Below are positions 8,066-17,430 of a stretch of DNA of 64,000 nt, piece by piece. Numbering within the stretch: position 1 is the first letter of the stretch; every line of letters begins with the position of its first letter. Made by a program: the position numbers and the translations under genes. Below the pieces are notes generated by a model. It was not told the DNA's origin. It was given only the letters and a program-made list of their open reading frames with translations, and searched no databases. The stretch comes from Magnetococcales bacterium (GTDB lineage: Bacteria > Pseudomonadota > Magnetococcia > Magnetococcales > JADFYX01), in NCBI GenBank assembly GCA_015232365.1, contig JADFZU010000004.1, forward strand, positions 29,114-93,113, read 5' to 3'.

Positions 8066-11000
8066 ATGGCTGATATTACAGGGGCTGAAGAGGGCGAAAT
8101 AGAATCCAACGCCCTTTTTCTTACTTACGGGGGAATTGTTGATTCCTTCTTTGCTGATGGCAAAGAGGCTGGGGAGCCTATATCTGTCGTACCAGCCAAC
8201 CTTAACGTAAGTCAGTCACCTGTAACCGATACACTTCCTCCAATAACTTTTTCAGACTCTGTAGAGGATCATGAAGATTCCAAAGATGATGCGGAAACTG
8301 CGTTATCTGAAGAGAGTGGCGAAAAGTCTCCAGAAGATACCACCACTCTTGTCACTAATAATCTCCCCAAAAAAGAGCTTGAAAAAATTCAGGAGTTGGT
8401 CGATGGGTATCGACGTGTTCTTAGCAAGAAGAGTAAAAGTGGTGATCGTGTGGAGTTGGGCGAGGAAGAACAGCTTCTTGCCTCATATCTAAAAGATTTT
8501 CGTAGTGCTCTAAAAAGTGAAGATGAATCCGCACTTGAGTCCAATCCATTTTATGATCTGACAAAACAGATCTACAAATTAAACCTAGACGGTGTCAGCG
8601 AAGCCTTTCAGAAGATAAGCAAGGGAGGGGATGAGCCTCTGCCACGGTCTATTTTTGTTGCTCGAAGCTTAAAAGAGATCTGGTCCGGATCTAACAGTTC
8701 AAGAAATGGGTTTTTTAATAAGTTGTCAGAAACTTTTGGCAAGTGGATGGCCTTTTTCAGAACCCCTCTATCACTACTGCTATTTGTAGGTTCCACATAT
8801 ACCACTGCAAGGGGTGTTAATGACCTTCTGCAGATGGATGATGTTGGTTTGGTGTTTGGTGATCTTTTTGCTGGTAGTTCTGGAGAGGCAAACCGCTATA
8901 TAGTTTGCCTTGCTAGCGGTCTGGTTCTCTCTTCGGCTATTCTAGATTATAAAACCAGAATATTTCAATCCATGGTTGAATGTGGGCTGGTGTTCAAGGG
9001 AATAAAAGATGCTTTTTTACGTTTTCCTCGTTGGATGATTCTGGCGACACTTTTAGCCTTCGTCTCGGTTAAAACCAATTATGATGGTATTGTCTCCATC
9101 ATCTCAAAAAAAGAGGATCTTGCCCAGCAGTCCCAAATTATCACCAGCCGGGTCCGTAAGGCTATCGGCAGCCCATTTTTTATGAACGCCAATGATCCAG
9201 ATTCACTGTTTGATCTGCAAGCCTCATTGCAGCAGACTACCAGAGAGATCCGAGGAGTTTTTAGGACTCTACCTGAAGATGAGATCAAGGGGGTTGCCTC
9301 AAGTGGCGACCCTCGTAAAGGCCCACGCTACTGGGCTAAACATTTTATTGTTCATGGTGGTTATGAGCCTGGTGTCAACGATGTAAAATTGGCTTTTAAT
9401 GATCATAGGTTTGCCAGACAAATCGATGACATGCTTAAAAATTCTGGTATTGATTTCAGTTCATCTTTTTCAGAAAAAGTTGAGATTCTCAGAGGTAAAT
9501 ACGAGGATCACCTGAATTCCACTGATAGTTTGGTTCGCAAATACCTTGGCGAACTGAATGTCCTGATGAGTATGGGTGGCTACTCTCTAGATGAAATTAA
9601 GCGGGTTTTAGCTCTTGAGCACTATCAAATTAATGATATTGTTCAGATTATTGTTAATGCACTAGAAGAGAATAAACAGGCATACAAAGAGACTACTGTT
9701 GATTTGAGTGAGCTGACCAATACCTATCTGGGGATATTACAGATGGTTGATAAGTCTGGAACCTCTGGTTTGAGTTCCTATCAGGTCAAAGCAGAAGTTG
9801 TTGTACCCAAAATCGAAGCTATTGATGAACTGAGAAAGGGAAAAATCCCTGCAGCCAAACATAAGAATTTTGAAGAGCTGCGGGAGTCTCTTATGCTGAA
9901 ATACGGCATAAGCCTTGGTGGCATGCTTTTAATTTCGATTCTTTTCTTCTCTATCAGCATGGACTTTGGCGATCCTATTGTCTATAGCCGAATGACTGCT
10001 AGAAGAGGGAAAAAAGACCGGGTATTCTATAAAGACCGACTGGCCAAGCTTAAAAAATGGGAAGATGAGTTCTTTAGGAAAGCCAGCCTGTTTTTTGAGA
10101 ATAATGAGGTTAGAGAGGTGTTTCTAGACCCTCAGCCTCCTGGTGAGACACTGGTTAAAAATGGATTTTATCTGCTGCTGGAGAAGGTAAACTTTGAGCT
10201 GAAAGATCATCAAGACAAGACCGGCTATGAGCGGTTTGACTCTTGGTTTCAAGGGATGTTCCGGTTTAGTAGAACTGCTGATATGGCAGGATTGAATAAC
10301 CGTCTGGCATCTACTAGAACCATACTCAGTAAACCCAGCCGTTATTTTCCTGATTGGGGAAAGTTTATCTATCCGGATTTTTGTCTTGATAAAACTTTCA
10401 AACGCAGCACATTCCTTGAATGGCATACTGAGAAACAACGTATTTTAGAAGAGCAGCGTGTCAACTTTTATCAGGAGTTGCGGGATATTTCAAAATCCCA
10501 ACCCGGTTTGGTATCGAACTCTCCAACTGACCTATCTCCGAGACAAAAAAGATTAGCTGACTGGGCTGATAAAAAAGGCATGACGTTTGTTGGTAGAGCC
10601 TTGATGGCTGTTAACCGTTTCTGGTTTATTATGTTCCAAGCTGTAAAAAAAGAGCCTCTTGCTGGGTTTAGTTATACTAGAAGGGGGTGGCTCAAGGCGT
10701 TTTCTGAAGATAGTCAGGAGTCAGAAAAAATTGTTGAGTCTATTTATAGCTTTATTCCAGATTTGAAGAAGGTTGTTTTTGAGACCTTGCCATATATTCA
10801 AGAGAGTTATCTTGATCCAATATTGGAGTTTCTTGCCAAATATCCTGGTTACGACGGCTATAACGATGTTCTTAATGGTGAAAAGCTGCAAAAGCAGTTT
10901 GAGGAGATTGAAAAAGAGGCTTTGGATCTTTGGGGTGTCTCATTTTTTGCCACAGACGATCCTGGTGGTTATTTAGGTCTCTCCTCTATAATGACACAAG

Positions 11001-12028
11001 AGGAGATTAACAACCTCCAGGAGATGGTAGCAAAAACCGGTACTGATTCTGTGGTGTTCTCCCGAAGAGTTGAAAAACTTACATCTGATATGAAGCAGGC
11101 ATATGTTATCGTCAGTACTACTGAGGAGATAAACCATCTGCTCACCCAGGTGCGGACCATATGTGTTGATGTTAACCAATCTTTGATGAAAATCAAAATG
11201 CGAGCTTGGGAGCTTCGTAGTAGCGGTACTGCTAATGCAAACCAGTTTTTAAATACCGCCACTGATCTGCAAACAAACGCACCAAAAGAGGCTGATAGTA
11301 TTTTGTCTGTAATGGAGGCAATTCTGCAATCAAATCAGCCATATACCAGAGAGAACCTTGCTACTCTGCGTACGCTGTATCAGCAATCATCTGAGCTTCA
11401 GGACCGTATCATGGCTTTTGTCGATGTCGGCAAAGATAGTACCACCACAACCCAAGATTATAGTCCAATTGCACCTGTAATGTCTGAACCTGTTTATGAA
11501 GAGCCAGAAGCAACTGAGGAGGTGCTGGCCGAATCTATGTCAGAGGTAGAAGAGCAAGCTGCAGTAGTGGAGCCTTACACCCACACCAGGCACAACTTAC
11601 AGGAAATGCAGTCTCCAGAAGATGAAGTAGAACAAAGCTCAGAGGCTGTTATTCCAACATTTATCCAAGATGATTTTGATGATGATGGTCCTGTCGTTAT
11701 GCCTTCATTACCAGAAGCTGATGAGTCTGTAGTGGCATCTCGCCAGGAAGAGCGGATAAACCGGAAGGTTTTTGCCATTTATCAAACTAGCCGTGGTGCA
11801 TTGTTTGAGGGGTATACCGGAGAGATCGGCACAAGCAGCCTTGATTTTATCTCCAACACAGACCCTTCTATGTTGCCAATAGGCAATGAAGGCATTCTTC
11901 AGGTAACTGTTGATGATGCCAACTACCAGTTTGCAGGTAAAGTTGTTCGTGTTTCAGATGCTCGTATTGTAGTGCGTGTTCTTGCTGAGCAGGACAAGTT
12001 TAAGGAACTGCTGGCTCCCATGGCCTGA
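8066..12028 (+). CDS. Very large multi-pass membrane protein with coiled coils and PilZ-like C-terminus, unknown function
   Basis: 1320 residues from ATG 8066; the frame extends upstream to a TTG at 7994, but the extra codons are hydrophobic and have no ribosome site. The N-terminus (1-160) is acidic and disordered. Three membrane segments cluster at about 227-250, 278-295 and 322-340, and a fourth lies near 618-636 (GMLLISILFFSISMDFG). Long helical, coiled-coil-like stretches occupy the spaces between and after. About 1140-1220 is Glu/Pro-rich. The last 90 residues (ERINRKVFAIYQTSRGALF through AGKVVRVSDARIVVRV) look like a divergent PilZ beta-barrel without a clean DxSxxG motif. The next gene encodes an OmpA/MotB-like protein, so the two may form one envelope assembly. 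I do not recognise the family. Confidence 0.75.
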   Translation: MADITGAEEGEIESNALFLTYGGIVDSFFADGKEAGEPISVVPANLNVSQSPVTDTLPPITFSDSVEDHEDSKDDAETALSEESGEKSPEDTTTLVTNNLPKKELEKIQELVDGYRRVLSKKSKSGDRVELGEEEQLLASYLKDFRSALKSEDESALESNPFYDLTKQIYKLNLDGVSEAFQKISKGGDEPLPRSIFVARSLKEIWSGSNSSRNGFFNKLSETFGKWMAFFRTPLSLLLFVGSTYTTARGVNDLLQMDDVGLVFGDLFAGSSGEANRYIVCLASGLVLSSAILDYKTRIFQSMVECGLVFKGIKDAFLRFPRWMILATLLAFVSVKTNYDGIVSIISKKEDLAQQSQIITSRVRKAIGSPFFMNANDPDSLFDLQASLQQTTREIRGVFRTLPEDEIKGVASSGDPRKGPRYWAKHFIVHGGYEPGVNDVKLAFNDHRFARQIDDMLKNSGIDFSSSFSEKVEILRGKYEDHLNSTDSLVRKYLGELNVLMSMGGYSLDEIKRVLALEHYQINDIVQIIVNALEENKQAYKETTVDLSELTNTYLGILQMVDKSGTSGLSSYQVKAEVVVPKIEAIDELRKGKIPAAKHKNFEELRESLMLKYGISLGGMLLISILFFSISMDFGDPIVYSRMTARRGKKDRVFYKDRLAKLKKWEDEFFRKASLFFENNEVREVFLDPQPPGETLVKNGFYLLLEKVNFELKDHQDKTGYERFDSWFQGMFRFSRTADMAGLNNRLASTRTILSKPSRYFPDWGKFIYPDFCLDKTFKRSTFLEWHTEKQRILEEQRVNFYQELRDISKSQPGLVSNSPTDLSPRQKRLADWADKKGMTFVGRALMAVNRFWFIMFQAVKKEPLAGFSYTRRGWLKAFSEDSQESEKIVESIYSFIPDLKKVVFETLPYIQESYLDPILEFLAKYPGYDGYNDVLNGEKLQKQFEEIEKEALDLWGVSFFATDDPGGYLGLSSIMTQEEINNLQEMVAKTGTDSVVFSRRVEKLTSDMKQAYVIVSTTEEINHLLTQVRTICVDVNQSLMKIKMRAWELRSSGTANANQFLNTATDLQTNAPKEADSILSVMEAILQSNQPYTRENLATLRTLYQQSSELQDRIMAFVDVGKDSTTTTQDYSPIAPVMSEPVYEEPEATEEVLAESMSEVEEQAAVVEPYTHTRHNLQEMQSPEDEVEQSSEAVIPTFIQDDFDDDGPVVMPSLPEADESVVASRQEERINRKVFAIYQTSRGALFEGYTGEIGTSSLDFISNTDPSMLPIGNEGILQVTVDDANYQFAGKVVRVSDARIVVRVLAEQDKFKELLAPMA

Positions 12029-12287
12029 CAAGGTTCCAGTAAAAAAAATCTTCTATGTTGCTTTTTTTACTACGTTAGCCCTATTGAAAAAAGATTTGCA
12101 AACAGCTAAGTATAGGCAGTTTTACAACATAGCAGTAGAAGTAAAACCGGTGCATTATAGATAACTTTTTTTGATCAGGCTCAAAACATTACCAGAATGT
12201 TTATTTTTCAGCCGGTAATCAGGCTGTGGAGTCATGGATTTTAGGTCTGTTAATATTAGAGCAGGTAAAATAGCTGAGGGGGGCGAT

Positions 12288-13478
12288 ATGAAATTAGGGG
12301 GTGATACAGCGCCAACCATTTTTTTGGAACTGGTTGCTGGGTTGATTTTTTTGTCTGTAATAATGGTTGTTGCTAGCCTGGCTAAAACTCCTCCTGCCTC
12401 GGTGTCAAAACCACATCAAACTCTTAAGTCCACCTCTGTCGCTGCATATTCTGAGAAGTCCGCACTTGCAAACCCTGTGGACTATATCCTCAATACAGTT
12501 CTAAATCAGGTTATGCAACGTTTTCAAGCTCTAGATCAAAAAGTTGATGCTCTGGTTGCCGTAAGAGATGAGCATGTCTTTTCAAAAGTAAACACAGTTA
12601 CGGCAAAAGTTGCAGAGTTAAGGCAGAGCCAGCAAAAAAATATACTGCCTGGGGTTAATGAGCTACAGAGGAAAATAGACTTTATTACTCTTGAGCATGA
12701 GAGGTATATAACTCCAACTATTGCCGGGCTAAGCGACCACCTTGCCAATTTATCCTCTATAAATGGTGTTGGTATTCCGGCCATAGGGGGAGGGGCAATA
12801 GTTGATGAAGATAGCGGTTCTGGAGCTACTGGGTATATTGCAGAACCAGAACCGGTATTGCTTGAAGAGTCGTCCTTAGATCCTGAAACGGTAGAAGTAG
12901 CTAAACAGGCAACCATAATCAAAAGCGACTTATCTACTGCTGTTGATCCACCCCCAGTCGTTAGAAAGATGAGTAATCTTGAGCTTGCTAAGAGGCTGCA
13001 GAAGGTTTTGGCCCGTTACGGTATTGGCTCCACTATCGGTTTAAACAATAATGGATTACTATTAGAGGAGTTTTTCGATTTTGATATAGGATCATCTTTT
13101 TTGCCCAAGGATAAAAGAGCCAAACTCTCTATACTGGCAGATGCTTTATCAGAAATTTTTCTCTGTTACGCCAATTCAACAGACATTTTAGTTATGGCGA
13201 AATGTCAGGGCAGGAGTAATCCTGTTGGTGTAAGTTCAGTTATAGTTAAAGCGTTCTCAATTGGTGACAATGTCGGTACTGAGCGGTTCAACTATAATTG
13301 GCGGTTGGCATCTGCAAGATCAATAGAGGTGTTGAAAGCAGTTGTTACTTCTCGCCCTGACCTGCTGGAGTTTAAAAATAGAGAAGGGTTAATTATGTTA
13401 AAAGCTGTAGCAGAGCTTGCAAAGTCTGGATCAAAAAGGACACGGAGTATTGAGCTTCAGTTTGTTATAGATAAATAA
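12288..13478 (+). CDS. Single-pass protein with coiled coil and OmpA/MotB-like C-terminal domain
   Basis: 396 residues from the ATG with GAGGGGGG just upstream; an earlier in-frame ATG at 12234 has GGAG only two bases away and is less likely. One membrane segment (about 12-33), a helical stalk (about 60-160, with LDQKVDALVAVRDEH), a Gly/Glu/Pro linker, then a domain of about 150 residues with FDFDIGSSFLPKDKRAKL and YNWRLASARSIEVLKAVV. The last resembles the peptidoglycan-binding OmpA helix (LSxxRAxxV). The plan matches MotB, ZorB and TolR-type stator partners, and the preceding gene encodes a multi-pass protein. That pairing is an inference; no proton-channel Asp is evident in the membrane helix. 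Confidence 0.65.
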   Translation: MKLGGDTAPTIFLELVAGLIFLSVIMVVASLAKTPPASVSKPHQTLKSTSVAAYSEKSALANPVDYILNTVLNQVMQRFQALDQKVDALVAVRDEHVFSKVNTVTAKVAELRQSQQKNILPGVNELQRKIDFITLEHERYITPTIAGLSDHLANLSSINGVGIPAIGGGAIVDEDSGSGATGYIAEPEPVLLEESSLDPETVEVAKQATIIKSDLSTAVDPPPVVRKMSNLELAKRLQKVLARYGIGSTIGLNNNGLLLEEFFDFDIGSSFLPKDKRAKLSILADALSEIFLCYANSTDILVMAKCQGRSNPVGVSSVIVKAFSIGDNVGTERFNYNWRLASARSIEVLKAVVTSRPDLLEFKNREGLIMLKAVAELAKSGSKRTRSIELQFVIDK

Positions 13479-13577
13479 TCACCTCTAAACCCTTGCATTG
13501 TCATGGCGACAGTGTAGATGATGTAGTGTGTTAAAAATTTGATCTGCTAAATTAGATAGGGTTCTTAGTCTATAATC

Positions 13578-14660
13578 ATGAAACTGCCTAAAATCATCAT
13601 ATTGCAAATTTTTCTCCTGTTAACATCTTTTCCGTTATTAAGCTGGGGAGCCGACTATTATCAACGAGAGGAGTCTATCTTGGATGATCTTCGCTCGGCA
13701 GTTGATACTTTTGGAGCCAGGCATTACAACACTGTTCCTCACAGGCTGAAATTGGCAGATTTTTATATTGAAGAAGGCGAGTACTACAAAGCCGAGCCAA
13801 TGTTGCACCAGGTTCGTTCTCTGATGGAGAAGCGGTTTGGGGTTGGAAATGCAAAACTAATTCCTATACTAAAAAAACTGGCTGCTCTAGATCTTAGACA
13901 AAACCGCTATAGTTTTGCTTTAAGCCAATATAAACGGGCAGCGTCCATAGCCACAAGACATTATGGCAGTAACTCAACCAAGACCAAACAGATCCAAACT
14001 ATAATTGCTGAGACTAGAAGAACCGAGCGGGAGTGGAAGCGCCTCGGTAGTAAGCCAGCAGTATTTACTGAAACAAAGAGGAACCGTGCCCAGTCTTCAA
14101 ATAAGTTTTCAAGAGCTGTGTTTCCTAGTACATCTTCAGCAAAACAGGCAGCAGTCAACAGCGGGGTAGCAGCAATATCGCCTATAAAAAGTAAGCCCCC
14201 AGAGGTAAAGAAAAAGAGCTTTAATGCTTCCAGTAGCAAAGTAACAGTTAAAAATAATGTGGTAGCCGCTGTCGCCTCTTCTCAATCCAAGAAAGTGCAA
14301 AATCCGGCAAAAAAAACTGAGCATGGAGTAAAAACGGTAACTTTACCTCCGGCAACAGTGGCATCTACGGCTAATGCTCCAATAAATCTAGACTCTGAAG
14401 GAATTCCAAGAGAGCCTGCTGCTGAGTATAAAAAAGGCTTTTTTATATCAATGGGCTGTTTTGGCGATAAAAAATTTGCAGTTGGTCAGGTTAACCGGGT
14501 GATGGCTCTTAATGTGCCAATATATATGAAAAGTATTCGAGGAGACTCTCTACACTGTGTGTTTGGTGGACCGTTCCCAACAAGAAGTGCTGCCCAAGCT
14601 GCAGCTGACCTCTCTCGTGCCAAAGCCGGGGTTGAAGATACCTTGGTTCGTAGTTATTAA
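13578..14660 (+). CDS. Secreted TPR and SPOR-domain protein
   Basis: 360 residues. A signal peptide (1-24, ending LLSWGA) is followed by TPR-like helices at about 30-150 (YIEEGEYYKAEPMLHQV; LDLRQNRYSFALSQYKRAA), a Lys/Ser/Ala/Val-rich low-complexity linker (about 160-275), and a SPOR-type domain at about 285-360 (GFFISMGCFGDKKFAVGQV; LHCVFGGPFPTRSAAQAAA). SPOR domains bind denuded peptidoglycan, mostly at septa. It lies 100 bases after the OmpA-like gene on the same strand, so both products would contact the cell wall. The ribosome site is weak. Confidence 0.7.
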   Translation: MKLPKIIILQIFLLLTSFPLLSWGADYYQREESILDDLRSAVDTFGARHYNTVPHRLKLADFYIEEGEYYKAEPMLHQVRSLMEKRFGVGNAKLIPILKKLAALDLRQNRYSFALSQYKRAASIATRHYGSNSTKTKQIQTIIAETRRTEREWKRLGSKPAVFTETKRNRAQSSNKFSRAVFPSTSSAKQAAVNSGVAAISPIKSKPPEVKKKSFNASSSKVTVKNNVVAAVASSQSKKVQNPAKKTEHGVKTVTLPPATVASTANAPINLDSEGIPREPAAEYKKGFFISMGCFGDKKFAVGQVNRVMALNVPIYMKSIRGDSLHCVFGGPFPTRSAAQAAADLSRAKAGVEDTLVRSY

Positions 14661-14770
14661 TAACTGCAAACTATATATTTATCTAAAAAAAAGCATCAGG
14701 CAGTTTTTTTTGCCAATCACGATAATAATTTAAAAACTGCAATTAGAAGTGTGTAAATAGAACAATTTAG

Positions 14771-14930
14771 AAACGGTAGATGGAAGCACACACCTGGCAC
14801 AACCTATTGGCTCACCAAGCATATCAGGGAAAAATCTTGTCACCAACAATGTGACTGCTATTTTGCTTGAAACAGCAGATAAGTCGATAGATTACACTAT
14901 GCACATACTTTCACAGCCATTTCTTGGATA
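14771..14930. repeat. Diverged copy of the MITE-like inverted repeat (copy C)
   Basis: About 160 bp. The segments CTGGCACAACCTATT, TCACCAACAATGTGAC and TATGCACATACTT follow the same order and spacing as in the copy at 17212, but the outer ends are mutated. It fills most of the 360-base gap between the SPOR gene and the gene at 15021; nothing else is seen there apart from T-rich stretches. Confidence 0.6.
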
Positions 14931-15020
14931 ATACAAAAAAATATAGAAGGTCGACAGTTTTTTTTTGCTGTAGTTCCATGTTAGAATTCCTGTTTATTTC
15001 TTTATAATCTGAGGTTGATA

Positions 15021-16751
15021 ATGGCTAAGGATAGATTTGATAACGATTCACCAACAACTCAAAGTCGGCAAGAGAGCGACGATTTACAAAATATTGCTAC
15101 TCTCAAAGGTGTAGATATATCTCTAGGTTTTGGCCGTAGGCCATCTCCTGATCAATTTGAAGAGACACAAGTCTCTGTTAAACTTTATGAAAGTGCTGGT
15201 AAACTTGCGGCAAGAGCTGAGAAAAAAGTGATCACCGATCCTTGGAAAATTAAAGACGGTTCTGATAAATCTCCTATAAGCCGCCTGAAAAGCCTGGCTT
15301 CTGAAATAAGTAAAGAGGAGAGTACGCGGCCTAAATCTATCTCTCCTCTGGAGTCATTTATTCAGTCAAAAAGTTCTAAAAAACCTTCTGCTGTAAATGG
15401 TGGTAGTGCTGAAAATGTTGTTGTGGCAAGGGTTGCAGCAAACAGTGAGCAGCTAAAAAAACAGGGAGTACCTGATACGTTTGCAGCAGGTGATAATATA
15501 AAGCAGCCACAGCTTTCCAAGCAGATGGTTACCAGTGAACATAAAAAGCCAGTTAGGGTTCCAACTTCTGGCAATGCCAAGGCTGCACCCCATCGCCAGG
15601 AGGTATATAAACCTTCTGTTGGTTTGCCATTTGCGCCTCTTTCAGAAAGCAAGATCATAACTACAACTACAACCAGATCCAAAACAGAACCTGCCCCTAT
15701 TAAAAATCTTGCAGCTAGTGGTGCAGTCTCTATTATTTCAAGGTCTAGAGTTGTTAAAAGCAGCTCTGGATCAGGGCGTACTACAATCAAACGCAAACAG
15801 ATGATGAATCAGCCTACAATTTTGCATGCAATATTTACAAATAAGGGCCATGACCAACTACCTGTCACACCCACTAAAAAAGTTGCTGAAGTTTCTGCTA
15901 GCAAGGGAGCTGATGTAGTTGCATCAGAAGACAGTGCAGGACTGTTTACCCAGCTTAAACAGGTGAAAAAGGCACAGATTAGTAGAAAAAGCGTAATTAA
16001 AAATAGTCAGTTTGTCCCTGTATCACAGGACTCTCCAGATAGTGGGGATATCCATGAAGATGTTGAAGTGTCTCGACCTTCAACAGTTGACAAAATTGTT
16101 ACTTTGGCCGAAAAAGCTGTTGACCGTCAGCAAAATGATCTTAACTCATCGACTTTTAAGCCGGTCTATTCTGGTGCGGAGGCGGTTCCCATGGGCTCTT
16201 CAAAAACTCTGTTCTCTATTTCTAAACCGGAAACAGAAGCGCAAAGTTTACAACCTGACTTTGGTGCAATATCTACACAAAAAAGTGAAGAACGGCCCTC
16301 TTATGAATTTACCATGACCGCTTCCATGGCTAGAACCAGAAATGCGGCAGGAGAAGAGGAGCAGTATTGGTCTGTACCTGTGGAGACTCTTGGCTCTGGT
16401 GTTGCCAATATGTTGGGAAATGCGGTTGGCGGTGTTGTCCATGTCAGTCAGGTTATTACAGGCGGAACAAAACGCAAAGTGACAAGCAAACCTAAGGCTA
16501 AACCTCAGGCTGCAAAATCTGTAAATGTTGTGAATGTGCCGCTAAAGCGTGGACAGCGAGTAAAAAAGGCGATGGCTAATAAGATTGGCAGCGGTATTGG
16601 TGGCATCTTCAGTGGAGTTGGTGAAGTAGCAAAAGGTGGGGCTAATATTGTCGTTGGTACTCTCGGCTGTATTGGTGGTGCACTGGTCTGTGTTACTGGT
16701 GCAAAAGTTGGAGCCGATAATCGAGCACAAAAAAAAGAACTGTTAAAATAA
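15021..16751 (+). CDS. Low-complexity protein with C-terminal glycine-zipper segment; shares VPVE-x-LG motif with next gene
   Basis: 576 residues from ATG 15021, six bases after GAGG; in-frame TTG 15015 is less likely. About 430 residues are Ser/Lys/Ala/Val-rich with no fold evident and no signal peptide. Near residue 452 there is VPVETLGSGVANMLGNAVGG, and the last 55 residues form a Gly-rich hydrophobic stretch (IGSGIGGIFSGVGEVAKGG; IVVGTLGCIGGALVCVTG). The VPVE motif recurs in the next gene. A long disordered, charged N-region with a Gly-rich hydrophobic C-end recalls scaffold proteins that sit on membranes. A link to the magnetosome chain is possible from position only. The family is not recognised. 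Confidence 0.65.
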   Translation: MAKDRFDNDSPTTQSRQESDDLQNIATLKGVDISLGFGRRPSPDQFEETQVSVKLYESAGKLAARAEKKVITDPWKIKDGSDKSPISRLKSLASEISKEESTRPKSISPLESFIQSKSSKKPSAVNGGSAENVVVARVAANSEQLKKQGVPDTFAAGDNIKQPQLSKQMVTSEHKKPVRVPTSGNAKAAPHRQEVYKPSVGLPFAPLSESKIITTTTTRSKTEPAPIKNLAASGAVSIISRSRVVKSSSGSGRTTIKRKQMMNQPTILHAIFTNKGHDQLPVTPTKKVAEVSASKGADVVASEDSAGLFTQLKQVKKAQISRKSVIKNSQFVPVSQDSPDSGDIHEDVEVSRPSTVDKIVTLAEKAVDRQQNDLNSSTFKPVYSGAEAVPMGSSKTLFSISKPETEAQSLQPDFGAISTQKSEERPSYEFTMTASMARTRNAAGEEEQYWSVPVETLGSGVANMLGNAVGGVVHVSQVITGGTKRKVTSKPKAKPQAAKSVNVVNVPLKRGQRVKKAMANKIGSGIGGIFSGVGEVAKGGANIVVGTLGCIGGALVCVTGAKVGADNRAQKKELLK

Positions 16752-16834
16752 AGCTAGGCTAAACGGATTGCAACTATCAATGCTTATAATCAAAATACAG
16801 TTAAATTTTCTGTATTTATTTATGGAGAGATATA

Positions 16835-17212
16835 ATGTCGTATAATAGTACAGATGATGATTATCTTGGTGAGTTGACCTTGGATGATGAACAACCTACA
16901 GTTGCCCAAGATTATGTTGCCTCTGAGTCGGCAGCTACTGATGAAGTAGTGCACGAGCCTGTTTTTGTTCCTGTGGAGAGCCTTGGTGCTGGGGTAGTCA
17001 ACTTTTTAGGTGAGATGGTCGGTGGCTTGATTGGTTTAAAAGGACCTGTTCAACAATCGCTAGAGAAGGGGGCACAGATTGTCAAAGATAAGGTCGAAGG
17101 TTTAAAAGCAAAAAAAACCACCCCTCACGATGAGGAGACAATAATACTTGATCAAGAACCAATGGCTGAGCAGCCGGTTCAGGTCGCCAGGGAGGAAGAT
17201 CCTCATCTATAA
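16835..17212 (+). CDS. Small acidic protein with the shared VPVE-x-LG motif
   Basis: 125 residues with a good ribosome site (GGAGAG). The N-terminal 40 residues are acidic (DDDYLGELTLDDEQ). The centre, at about residues 44-65, reads VPVESLGAGVVNFLGEMVGG, closely matching VPVETLGSGVANMLGNAVGG in the preceding protein. A Lys/Glu helix and an acidic end follow. No signal peptide is present. It lies 83 bases downstream on the same strand, so the pair is probably co-transcribed. The short Gly-rich hydrophobic motif could insert into or lie on a membrane. Function unknown. Confidence 0.65.
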   Translation: MSYNSTDDDYLGELTLDDEQPTVAQDYVASESAATDEVVHEPVFVPVESLGAGVVNFLGEMVGGLIGLKGPVQQSLEKGAQIVKDKVEGLKAKKTTPHDEETIILDQEPMAEQPVQVAREEDPHL

Positions 17213-17375
17213 TCCAGATTCTGCAGTTGTTTGCACATCACTGGCACAACCTATTTATTCACCTGGTAAACCAGAAAAAGTCTCATCACCAACAAGGTGA
17301 CTTCGATTTTTTCTGATTCACCAGATAAACCAATATTTTGCACCATTAATGCACACCCAACTGCCGAATCTGGAT
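17212..17375. repeat. MITE-like imperfect inverted repeat (copy A)
   Basis: 164 bp. The ends are ATCCAGATTCTGCAGTTG and CAACTGCCGAATCTGGAT, inverted with one mismatch. Pairing continues inward with mismatches to a central hairpin, TCACCAACAAGGTGA. The whole element can fold into one long hairpin. It begins on the last base of the preceding gene's stop codon. There is no coding capacity. Confidence 0.85.
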
Positions 17376-17430
17376 AATTTATTCAAAGGAAAACTTAGGA
17401 GGCTTTGCGAATTAAAACTTTTAAAAAAGA

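Noticed and set aside
7994..8066. TTG start of the giant protein gene
   Set aside because: The extra codons have no ribosome site and encode an unusual hydrophobic stretch; the ATG at 8066 is a better start, though also with a weak site.
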